From positions 295,967 to 359,966 of the forward strand of contig MNCI01002812.1 of the NCBI GenBank assembly GCA_015680685.1: a stretch of DNA of 64,000 nt. Reading direction: 5' to 3'. This document shows, in pieces, positions 10,930 through 20,895 of this stretch. Made by a program: the position numbers and the translations under genes. Each line of letters begins with the position of its first letter. The stretch's first letter is position 1. This stretch comes from Gnetum montanum (Eukaryota; Streptophyta; Gnetopsida; Gnetales; Gnetaceae). The notes under the pieces are model-generated. The model saw nothing but the letters and a program-made list of their open reading frames with translations, made no database searches and was not told where the DNA came from.

Positions 10930-12860
10930 AAAACACGGGAGGTTAATCTGGAGGCCTAACTTCAAACAACGCATGAAGACAAAGTGTAACCCCTAAAGTT
11001 TGGACCCACTGCCAGATTGGACGAAAAAACGGTCCACCAGATCAACCGCCCAGGCCCAGNGACAGCTGGCGATAGCAAATTCTGTGACATGAATCTCATG
11101 TCCTCGGGAAGGTGGTCCGATCGCTGTCCCAATTTGCGAAAAACGCGTCATCTGTGAGGTCCGGGTCACCGACCAGCCGCTGCAACGGGCCAGACCAGCC
11201 GCACCGGGTAACTAGCCGCTAGAGCTCCTCATCCTCCTAGAAGGCGGCGTAGTTAGGCTCAAACGTCGACGTGACACCCATGGCTGCTCTAATTTCGTTC
11301 CACGCACGGCAAGTCTGAGTAATTATCCGCTAGGGGGGGGGGGCATGCAAGCGCATCCATAAATAAAGTGTGCGATCATTTCAGGCGCGACGCCACAACG
11401 AGGACATGTGTCGTCCTGCATGATGCCGCACCTACGCAAGACGGCGCGTACAAGGAGCATGTCAGACCATACCAGCCATAAAAATATTTTGATTTTTTCA
11501 AGGAGCCGCCCGCGCCAGATCCACTGCCAACCATCCTCCGGTGGATATTTTGCTAACAGCAAGGCACGTGGCTCAAGGTGCAGCCAACACTGGGTCAACA
11601 TTGTTTGTGTGTGCTGGCAGATCGTCTGCCAGGCCGCAAGGCACGCATTCTGGCCTCCCACTGCGTGTACTTACCATTGATGATGCGGGCCCACTGACTT
11701 AGCTCCCCGTGCATGCGCGTTAGGCGATGTAGGAGCCGTTGCTGCCCTAACATGATTTTGTCCTCAAAAAACGTAATGCCCAACCCCCTCGCCTTACGAG
11801 GGCGTGCAATGCGGGTCCAATTTACAAGGTGAAGCTTGCCCCCCGCTCTCCCCCCCCCCCCCCAAACAAAACTTCGGACCATCTTGTTAATCTGTTGGGT
11901 GATGGCAGTGGGGGGAGCGGCAACGGCCACCACAAATCGTGTGACAACCATGAGAATCCCGGTTGCCACCAGGAGATGGCCCTTACGCGTTAGGAAGTGA
12001 TTGGCCCAGTGGTTCATCCGCCTTTCGACCTTTGCCATGAGTGGCCCCCACGAATTGTTTCGGCCCCATTGGAACAACGAGATGCCCAGGTAGGTGTCTT
12101 TAGCTGTCCCAGGCTGGATGTCTAGGATTTGCACCACCCTGCCTTTTACTTGCGCATCAACATTAATGAGGTGCGCCGCAGATTTAGTGCGGTTGATTTC
12201 CAATCCTAACTCTTCTGCCAATCGGGTCAGGGTCGTGTTAATATAGCATGCTTGTGTGGCTGCTGCCCGACTGAGCAGCATGGTGTCATCAGCGTAGTGT
12301 TCAGCTCAACAGGCCACCCCAGCGATGTCCAAACCCTCCACCCCGAACGTGCTGCAATAATGTTGCATGAGGTCCATAGCAATGATGAAGAGCAGGGGCG
12401 AAAGTGGGTTGCCCTGTCTCAAACCCCTACCAGGGGATGAGAAACCCCACAGCCGCCCCCCCCACATCGAACGAGAAACCGGCAGAGGATTGGATGTGCA
12501 TACACAGTTGGATGAAACTTTGGTCAAACCCTTTTTGATGCATAATGTTTTGCAAGGCTTCCCAACTGAGCGTATCATATGCCTTAGCTATATCAAGCTT
12601 GAGACATAGGCCAAGGAAGCCCATAGTCCGGAGGGAGTGCAGCACCTCCTACATGAGGAGAACCTGATCCTGGAGGGTCCTACCCTGCACAAAGCCAGCC
12701 TACTTGATTCCCACCAACTTGGGCAGAAGAGGCCCGAGCCGGTTGACCAGGAGCTTGGAGAAGATCCTGATAAGGACATTGCAAACTCCAATGGGACAGA
12801 AGTGCTCCGGGCGGTGTGCATCCAACTGCTTGGGGATGCACACGATTCAAGAGCAGTTGA
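10930..12860 (-). pseudogene. LINE B ORF2: RT, zf-RVT and C-terminal extension, frameshifted
   Basis: Descending the minus strand: RT fingers near 12700-12800 with PIGVCNVLIRIFSKLLV and AGFVQGR, a TAG replacing Gln just before AGFV; LDIAKAYDTLSWEAL near 12600; G-R-G-L-R-Q-G-N-P-L-S-P-L-L-F near 12400; the YVDD-equivalent box near 12300 degraded in a frameshift; thumb and connection 11595-12281 (YLGISLFQW, SFVWGG); zf-RVT 11323-11661 (FLWLVWSDMLL, C-P-R-C-G-V-A-P-E, AHFIYGC). The 10930-11320 extension matches LINEs A and C. Frame shifts occur at homopolymers. The N at 11060 lies in the extension. Confidence 0.9.
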
Positions 12861-12947
12861 TTTCCCGTCGCACTTGTCGTTTGGCTAACATGAGGTTGAA
12901 CGCATCCAGGATATTGGGCCCCACAATATCCATAAAACTCTTGAAGA

Positions 12948-12964
12948 GTGAGATTGATGACTTT
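12948..12964. repeat. Target-site duplication of LINE B, right copy
   Basis: Identical to 9703-9719; it marks the 5' (truncated) side of LINE B. Confidence 0.93.
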
Positions 12965-14760
12965 GTACTAGTAGATAGGTTTTGGTTTCATCAAAACAAC
13001 AATGGCTATACGTAACCCCAAGGTGCAATGCCTTTGGGCTTTGCCAATAGATTGCCCTTTGCTGAGGTGATGGGTAGTGAAGGAGAAAAAGCTATAGCTC
13101 TTAACATACAATTTCAAATTTGCCAAGGAACTGGCCAAATAGTCCGTAAAGGATTTTGCCAAGGTTTTAGTGGCACAGTAGAGGCATTTCTAGAACAGTT
13201 ACTAGACTTCTTAATACTTGATACCCCCTAGTGAAAAACCTGCAATAATGGATCAAAAAATTCTAGGCTATTATACAATTGTAGATTTTGACATTGAAGG
13301 GTAAAACCTTCTTTTCTTTCCAAAATGCATGGGCTAAGGATAGAATACTAAATGCAAGAGCATAGAAAGATAGGCCTTTGGTAATCATTTTCTCCATTTC
13401 TGCATAAGCTTCCAGCCTATTTCTTCTACGTTGTGTGCTGCCCCAAGAAATAGGTCATTCCTAAATGATTTCTTGAAATGGCTAAAACTTTTGTTGTCTT
13501 TTTTGGCATAACAAGAAAAACGATTGAGGTGCATAAGCCTTAGTTCTCATGCCACTCTTTCCCACTGGCTAAAGCTAACCCTAAACAACCTTCGTTTGCA
13601 CAAGTCACTATTTTTCAGCAGTCATTAATTTGTTCTTATGCATTGCACAAACTATTATGGATTCTTTTTCAATCATGCATATATTGTTTATTGTCCATAC
13701 TTGTTAGCTGAGGTTTATTGTCACTCGCCCTTTGTCACCAATGCTTCCCAAATGTATTATCTTCTTAGCTTCATCTACACCTCTTGTCATCTCAGAATTT
13801 CCTTGTAAACCCCTCCAAGGAGGTCATTACTCACTCTTTGGTCTTTGAGGGCAATATTGCTCCCACCCCAACTACTCCTGTCCCTCGTGACTAGCCAAAC
13901 AGATATTCAGCAATAACGGCAAAAGTCTCTCCACCTTGTCTTACCCCCAAAGGCATCACAACCAAACTCCATGGCAGCCTCAGCAAACAAACACTAGTCA
14001 ACCCTAGAAGGTACCTCACCTTGCCCGTTGCCATATTACTGTTACACCTAGTTGCCATGCCTTGGCAATGGTTGCCCATCTCTAAGACACTAGTTGTAAC
14101 TTTGGTGATGAAGCCCTTGGTCTACGTTTTATGTTAAGTTTGGTTTTTTTAGTTGGAGATTGATTTCTTTGTGGTATTGATTTGATATCCTCTCTCGTGT
14201 TGATCTAGGATTAGCTCGTGTTTTCATTAGGCTAATTGCCTCAGATCATCCTGCTTCATTTTGTTTTCAAATGTAGGGTGAAGTGCAAATGGCTGTGTAT
14301 ATTTTATTTAGTTTCTCTTACTCTGTTTTGATCCTTTTTTCCTAAAAAGGGGTGTAGTTTATATCGAAGATATAGAATGAATGCCATCCCTAAAAATAAT
14401 ATAGTAGTAGGCCCAATGTGGTCAGTTGAAAATAGAAGACAAACGAATGTGGTGAGTTGAAAATAGAAGATAGACAAAAAAAAATACTAAACATAAACTG
14501 TACAAGTTGCAGGACAACAAAGATCTCCAATGATGTTACTCACATGAGGCATGATGGTCATCAGTAACAAATTGAAAAGGGAAAACACAAGGACGATAAT
14601 GGATGATCTGTACGAACTAAGTTGATTGTATATGAATAAGAATGATATGGATGATGAACATACAATCTATCACAATCATCTGTAAGATGAAAAATGCAAA
14701 TATTTTATAAGATAGTATTCCACTGTGTACAATACATAAACTACTTTAGCTACATATTTA
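12965..14760. other. Unclassified spacer between LINE B and LINE C
   Basis: Small overlapping frames on both strands (for example 12968-13162 and 13028-13231) match nothing recognised and mirror each other, so at most one could be coding. There is a short imperfect repeat of GTTGAAAATAGAAGA near 14425-14470. No promoter or gene structure was seen. Confidence 0.5.
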
Positions 14761-14779
14761 TGACATATATCTATGATTT
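14761..14779. repeat. Target-site duplication of LINE C, left copy
   Basis: TGACATATATCTATGATTT matches 20877-20895 with one substitution (C/T). It is followed by a T-run, the LINE C poly(A) on the minus strand. Confidence 0.9.
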
Positions 14780-15199
14780 TTTTTTGGAAAATGATCAAGT
14801 GATTTTATTCCAAAAAATAATGTACAAATGTACACAAATGATCATCGACCAGAGTCAACACAACCCATCCATGTGACCCAACGGTCACCTACAACGTATC
14901 ACACAATCCCCTACACACCTGCCCATCGTAGCCCTCCCATGCTGCCCAATGCCTCTCACCCCAGTGACTCAACACCTGTTCCCAAGAGCAAAGTACAAAT
15001 AAGATCCATGTACCCCAGAATACCCAGGACTGTAGCACTACCTGTCTACGTCCATCCCCAAATTACAATGTCCTACAGTCTTGGCTAAACAAGACCTAGA
15101 TCCCTGACTCTCAACCGTAGCTGAGGCCTCTAAGGCTTTAGTGCCAACCATAGTCTACTGTCCAGTCAATCCCAATCCAAGGACCCTTCATTGGTTCTC

Positions 15200-18100
15200 T
15201 ATTGTGAGCTACGCCAATCCCATCTAGTGCTCAGAAATCACCACCTTCATCCACCTAAGGTCCTACAAGTGTGCTTTAGTCACCTCTCTTCAGGCCTCCT
15301 GTCACATGTTCTCCCACCTGAGCTACCATCATGCCCACTCCTCCATCTACGCCTGCTCAACCGCCAAGCGACACTCTTCCCACAGTTGTTCCTCCATGTC
15401 TATGGACATTTCTACTCCCATGCTCTCCATCACAGGGCCCTGGTTGTGTTGTACCTGCACCCCAGCAGACGTTCCTTGGGGTCACCTTCTTTGATACACG
15501 ATCATTGGCGCCAGGTGAATGATCAGTACACCCTCGTGCCACAGTGCGAGGATTACCCCAGGGTGTCGTCCCAACTACCTCCTCTACAAAGATTCCTACA
15601 AAAACTAGGGCAAGTTTATCAAGGTGCCTTGCCGAATATGCTTGAGAAAAGTGAAATGGACCCCCACCAGTTTGTGGGGGTACCCTGATTCCACAAAATA
15701 CCTCTCCACCAGGAGCACCGCATCCCTCTAGACCCCTTGCAATACGGCCTTCCGAATATGCCCACTAGCAGTCCTAGGAATGTGTCCTGTGAACAACTCC
15801 CTCATGTCATCTTGGGCCCTCACAACCAGTGCCACGATTTCCCCTACATCCACCACCCCTAGCACGTTAGCCAGCATTTGCATTGTAATTTCAATCCTCT
15901 TGCCCCTGTAGCGTGTAGTGTCCCCCACCCAGTTGTCGTAGAACTGCTGAGTAGACAAGTCCTACTCTCCCTCCATGCGCTGGAACATCTCCACCCACCC
16001 CATCCGTTCAACCAATGCCCATAACTCAGGCAAGCTGGAGAATTCTATCCATGATGGTGCAAAGAGTGAGTGTTGCTCCACAGCCTCTGTGGCCTCCTTC
16101 CACAGCCCACACGCCTCTTGAACCACTGCCATGGCTGTAGGAACTGGCTATCCCTGGAAAATCAAAGCATTTCTGTGTTTCCACAAGACCCACAATATAG
16201 CAAGGTGCAAGAAGTCTCTGTGGAAACTTGTGGTGGGGGATAAACTGGCAACCAACCACACCACTTGAGAAAACTTACAGTCAAAAATGAGATAATGCAA
16301 GTATCAGGTGCCTCCCGACAGTGTGGACATCTAGCATCCATTTGAATCCCTCTCTCTCTCAACATGGCCCTCACTAGCAACGCCCTATGTTTCAGCAACC
16401 ATCCGAACACCTTGATTTTTTCAGGGAGATGACCCTTCCAAATTTCAGCCCATTCCTCTTCCTACGGGTACCAAAATTTTATCAATTCCTTTGGATGCTA
16501 CCCCAACAATCCAAGCTGCTCCACCACCATAGCGTGTTGACAAAAATTCTTCCAGAGTTGTGAACACTCCAAATGAGCCTCCCATCGCTGATATTTCCGC
16601 CGCAACATCTACACCCACAATGCAGCCCCCTCACTCTGCCCCATGTACCTATTCATCAGGCGATGTGTGCCCAATGCCATTTTGTCTCCAAACCCCAAAA
16701 TACCAATGCCCCTCACCTGCCCCTCACCAGTTTGGGCCACGTTGTAACCATCCACAACACCAAGTGCATTTTCCTACCCCCTTTACCTCCAAACCATACA
16801 AATTCCCTCACAATGCTATCAATCTTTTGCACCATCGTGGCTAGAGGTGTTGCCATGGATGTTGTAAACCTAGCAATTGCCATTAGGATCGTCGCAACTA
16901 GCACCATCTTTCATTTTTTGGTCAGAAAATGGCAAGTCCAAAGCACGGTCCGCTGTTGTACTTGCTCTATCAATCCCCGCCAAGTCCTCTGCCTATTCCA
17001 GTCAAAGATAGGAATTCCTAGATATATGTCATGTGCCTGGCCCAACAGAATACCCAGCAGCTGTATAATTTTGGCCTACACCCTTCCCTCCGTGTGGGTG
17101 CAATAGATGGTTGATTTTCCTTTGTTGACTTCTAGGCCAACCTCCCGCTGCATCCTCTCCATTGCCCTTAACAAGGCTACAGCTTGTAGCATTGCAGCCT
17201 TGGAAAACACCATTGTATCATTTGCATAATGGGCTACCACATTGTGCACTCCAACAACCTGCAATCCCTGCACACCTTCATCAAGGCAATAGCCTTTGAA
17301 CAAGTCCATGACCATAATAAATAAGAGCGGTGACAACGGATCCCCCTGTCTTTGTCCACATCCTATTCCAACAAACCCACAGAGCCTCCCATCAATGTCA
17401 AGGGAATACCTACCACTTCATTGTATTTGAATACAAAGATTGACAAACTTTGTATCAAACCCCTTTTCTATCATCACCATCCTAAGCACCAGCCAGCTCA
17501 CAGTGTCATAGGCCTTGGTTATATCCAGTTTGATGCATATGCCTGGAATCTAGCCCTCCTAATTGAGTGCAAGATCTCTTGCAAGAGCAACACCTAGTCC
17601 TGCAAGTACCGACCCTTAACGAACCCCACCTGATGCTCCCCAACCAGCTTCCCCATCAGTGGCGCAAGGCATCCAACCAGCAATTTGGAGAAAACACGCA
17701 GCAATGTGTTGCAAACCTCAATAGGCCTAAATTTTCCTAGTGCTATTGGGTTTGGAACCTTGGGTAGCAACACCACCTTGGAACAATTGATTTCCCTCCT
17801 AACTTGCTACCAAAAAAGCATACTATTGTATGCATCCAGTAAATTGGATCCTACAAGATCCTCATATCCCCTAAAGAATTCAATCGGCCATCCATCCAGT
17901 CCCAGAGCCTTGTTGGATTGCATGAATTTCAAAGCCCACCGTAGCTCCTCCTGTGAGAAGGGACGCAGTAGACTAGCGTTGTCATTACTCGTGATGACCC
18001 TTGTGATTGGCAAGGAGATTGGTTCCATGGCCTGCCATCGCCATATGTCCCCCCAATATTTCTGCAGTGCGTTCAGTCCCCTCCTACTACCCTATGGACC

Positions 18101-19260
18101 TCCCCCACCTATACCTCAATCAAATGTTGGATTTTGTTCCTGTGAGCCCTATTTTGTTTGGCCGTGGCAAAGAAGAATCATGTATGTTTGTCCCCTTCCC
18201 ACAGCCAAGTTACCCTAAACCGTTGTCACTAGTAACTCTCCTCCTCCCTATCTTGCTCCTAGAGTTCCCTGAGTAGTTCCTATTCTTCAATGTCCTTGGC
18301 TGCCCCCACTTCCTGCAGCAACCGCTAGATCTGCTGCAATTCCATCTACACCTACTACCTATATCCCCAAAAGCTATATTTGTCATCCGATGCTCTAGCT
18401 TTGATATTATTTTTCAGCTCCCACAACCCATCCCTCAAGGACTGTTGAGGCTCCTGTGCCCCAATGTAATTGTTCCAAATTGCTGCCACCATTGGCTTCA
18501 GCCAAGCTTGCTCAAATCTGAATGGCCTGGGCCTCTGTCTCTCCCCAACCGGAGCTAGCACACAATGGAACAATGATCTAAAGCCTATCTCTCCTTTCCC
18601 TCCGCCGTGATGTCGTATTCCAGCATGAGATGCTCGCTCACCCACACGCGATCGATCCTAGACTAGACATGATCAGTGCCCCTCCGACAATTACCCCAAG
18701 TGAATTGACACCCCACAATCTCCAATTCAACCAACTCATATTGATGGAGAAACTAGAAACATGCCTATGCCCTTGGTGGATCAATGCAGTCGTGTCCAAA
18801 CTTTTCCCAACAATAGAGCCGCTAGTTGAAATCTCCTAGCAACAACCATCTGGCATGATTGGGGATGACCCCTGCCACCTGTCTAAGCTCCTACATCTAG
18901 ATCTCCCAGTTTTGTGCCCCATAAAAATTGGTTATGCAAAGATCCGCTTGTGGCATGTGGACAATTTGGCTCCAATCCAAATCATCAACAAAACTTATTG
19001 GTATTTTGGCAAGAATGGCCAAACCTCCTGCGCATCCCCTACTTGGTACCATCTGAGTTGTCCATCCCTCCCAGAGCAACAACTTCCTCTTAGTCATTTA
19101 GACCTTAGTATCCTGTAAACAAACAACCTCACACCCTACCTCTCTAACCATCGTTCATAGGGTATTTCTTCTATATGGGGTACCCTGGCCCTAGTAGTTC
19201 CATGTAAGCACCTTCGTGGAGATGTAGACACCTAACAGTGATACACCTCCTGCAGCATTC
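15200..19260 (-). pseudogene. LINE C ORF2: endonuclease, reverse transcriptase, zf-RVT, extension
   Basis: Minus strand. The endonuclease has L-Q-D-T-K at 19115-19101 (usual QETK), G-D-F-N at 18836-18825, an FTWGN..R.G..H motif with SRIDRVWVS near 18650-18700, and D-H-C-S-I near 18570. A linker with R-P-F-R-F-E-Q-A-W-L lies at 18500. RT fingers lie at 17594-18028 (NKALGLDGWPIEFF, FRPIEVCNTLLRVFSKLL, HQVGFVKGR). The palm lies at 17076-17336, where SPLLFIMVMDL leads to H-Y-A-N-D-T, a YADD-type site with Asn in place of the first Asp. Connection 16713-16907 (EFVWFGGKGG). zf-RVT 16162-16440 (GWLLKHRALLVRAML, C-P-H-C-R-E-A-P). The extension at 15640-16140 matches LINEs A and B. Helical tail 15200-15480. 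Multiple frameshifts and stops. Confidence 0.92.
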
Positions 19261-19779
19261 ACTACACCCCCAAATCCAAATCCCTCTGTGTGAGTTTCTT
19301 GCACGTTGTGGTTTTATTGTGTTGCCCAACCTTGCTGTCTAGCCTAAGAACAACCGCACCGAGCTATCCCTCTGCATGCCTAGGCTAGATGTCCTACATC
19401 TTTGGTTTTGCAGAGCCCCAACCCACAATGATCCACACCCCCAATGGGGGTAATTCCAGTGTTGAATCCTACACCGCAATCCTAGGAACTGACAGGATGC
19501 AAGGAGAACCAGGAATCTCCTGCATCACCTCACATGTCAATGACCCCGCAACTGTAACGTGGGGAGAACCAAGAATCTCCAACATCGCCTCACAAACCAA
19601 CACCCCCTCAACCATGTTGTTGTCCTGCTACAACATTGTCACTTCCTCCTCCACCTAAGGCCATACCTTTTCCTTTGGCAGCCTCTATCCATCTCCCCTC
19701 CTTGCCATGGTTTGAGCTAGCAGGCGTTTGGCCTAGGGTCCTCCATCTGCCGTGACATCTGATCCCTACCTTCATATTC

Positions 19780-20872
19780 GACCCTTCTTGCCCACAAGAT
19801 TCTAGCCCTTAGCCACCTCCACTAATCCTCTACGGCACTTTGATCCAGAGTGTCGTATTCCACATATTTTGCACTTCGGGTGCCCCTCCCTGCACGCTGG
19901 CAGGTTTTCAAATTGTACCTAGAGCTTCTTCTCTCCGCTAGCAATGTCCAGCACTATTTCCACAACCAAATCCTCTATCTTCAGTGACCTCCACACGCAA
20001 AAATGGGCGTAGCCCATGCAATCCATGGATTTTGTGAATGTGTCGAATTTTATAAACTCCTCGAACATCCCTGCCAGACACTTCAGGAACCCTGGTTCCC
20101 AGTACTCCAACGGCAGATCAAACAACTAGATCCAAACCAGCGCCCAATCAAACAGACCATTGTCCCGATGTGCTCCTAGTCTCCAGGGGACCAGGGCCAA
20201 TCTGTGAGCACCATAGAACCATAGACCCCTGAGCAACACCTTGTCTCGATCTCCCACCATTGCGAACATGAACAGCAGCCAATCATCTGCCAACCCCCAA
20301 ACCCAGACATCCTCCAACCCCCATGTCAGTTTGACCCATTTGCGGACCAAATCTAGACGCAGCCTAACTCCCTCTAAGATGAACTTGCCCAGTAAGCTCC
20401 TCTTTAGTTCCTAGACCACCTCTTCGGGTGGGCGTTCAATCCTAACCCATAGAACCATGTCCTCCCATGTGCAACCATCAAACCCAGTGCCCTGGTGTGA
20501 ACCACCATTGCTGCCTCCCGTAGCAACCACTCCTGCAGCACCCTAGTGCGAATTGCTATTGCTACCTCCTACAGTAGCCGAGCCTCCAGCACCCTGGTGC
20601 AAACCACCGTTGTTGCCTCCTGCAGCAACCGATCCCCTAACCCCTCCCGCAACATACAATCCTCCAGCCCCTCCCATAGCATACAATCCTCCAACCCCTC
20701 CTACCTTCATGCCTGTCCCTACCTCACCCACTCTGAGTGTCGCTGCCGTCACCATTCTCACCCCTGCCTCACCCGCTCCTAGCACTGCTCCTGTCACCAC
20801 TGTTGTCATTCCCGTTCCTAGCGCCGCTCCCACACCCATTATTGTTCCCACTCCTGACATTTCAAAAAGCAA
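19780..20872 (-). pseudogene. LINE C ORF1: DUF4283-type RNA-binding protein with zinc-knuckle-like cluster
   Basis: One reading frame runs from an ATG at 20872 through four TAG stops (20540, 20412, 20124 and 19920 areas) and ends near 19786. The N-terminus (20872-20480) is Gly/Ala/Val/Ser-rich with tandem GGSN..SHQG-like units. The DUF4283-like core spans about 20400-19920: W-V-K-L-T-W, D-R-D-K-V-L-L-R-G-L-W, P-W-R-L, then FDLPLEYW and FIKFD..T. It is followed by ENLPAC and CKICGIRHSGSKC, a C-x2-C-x3-H-x4-C cluster one residue shorter than a classical zinc knuckle. Such ORF1 proteins bind LINE RNA. One TAG falls where sister repeat units have CAG. Confidence 0.88.
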
Positions 20873-20876
20873 TTTT

Positions 20877-20895
20877 TGACATATATTTATGATTT
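20877..20895. repeat. Target-site duplication of LINE C, right copy
   Basis: TGACATATATTTATGATTT, one substitution from 14761-14779. Confidence 0.9.

Larger units (their letters stand above)
9720..12947 (-). mobile_element. LINE B, 5'-truncated insertion with perfect 17-bp TSD
   Basis: The insertion is bounded by identical 17-bp direct repeats (9703-9719 and 12948-12964). The 3' end carries a short oligo(A) and the family end CCCGAACATTCTCTC. The 5' end lies inside the RT fingers, the usual result of abortive target-primed reverse transcription. From 5' to 3' it has RT, zf-RVT, a conserved extension, a Pro-rich stretch, a coiled coil and a J-domain. It is the least decayed of the four L1-like copies, with long open blocks, so it probably inserted latest of them. 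Confidence 0.92.
14780..20876 (-). mobile_element. LINE C, near full-length L1-like element, about 6.1 kb
   Basis: Bounded by a 19-bp target-site duplication with one mismatch. It contains ORF1 (DUF4283-type plus zinc-knuckle-like cluster) and ORF2 (endonuclease, RT, zf-RVT, extension, acidic helix). The first ATG of ORF1 lies only a few bases inside the 5' boundary, so the 5' UTR is missing or very short. The 3' 800 bp (14780-15600) contain a decayed Glu/Gln/Trp-rich helical stretch, but unlike A, B and D no HPD-bearing J-domain could be found. Confidence 0.92.

Noticed and set aside
10301-10996. Plus-strand ORFs opposite the J-domain ORF
   Set aside because: Pro/Leu/Gly-rich shadows of the minus-strand coiled coil; codon pattern and homology support the minus strand.
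12968-13231. Overlapping small ORFs on both strands right of LINE B
   Set aside because: They are antisense to each other and lack any recognisable domain or splice context.
15191-15688. 165-codon plus ORF, Leu/His/Pro-rich
   Set aside because: Antisense shadow of the LINE C 3' region.
20546-20879. Plus-strand Pro/Thr-rich ORFs at the LINE C 5' end
   Set aside because: Antisense of the Gly/Val-rich ORF1 N-terminus, with no independent support.
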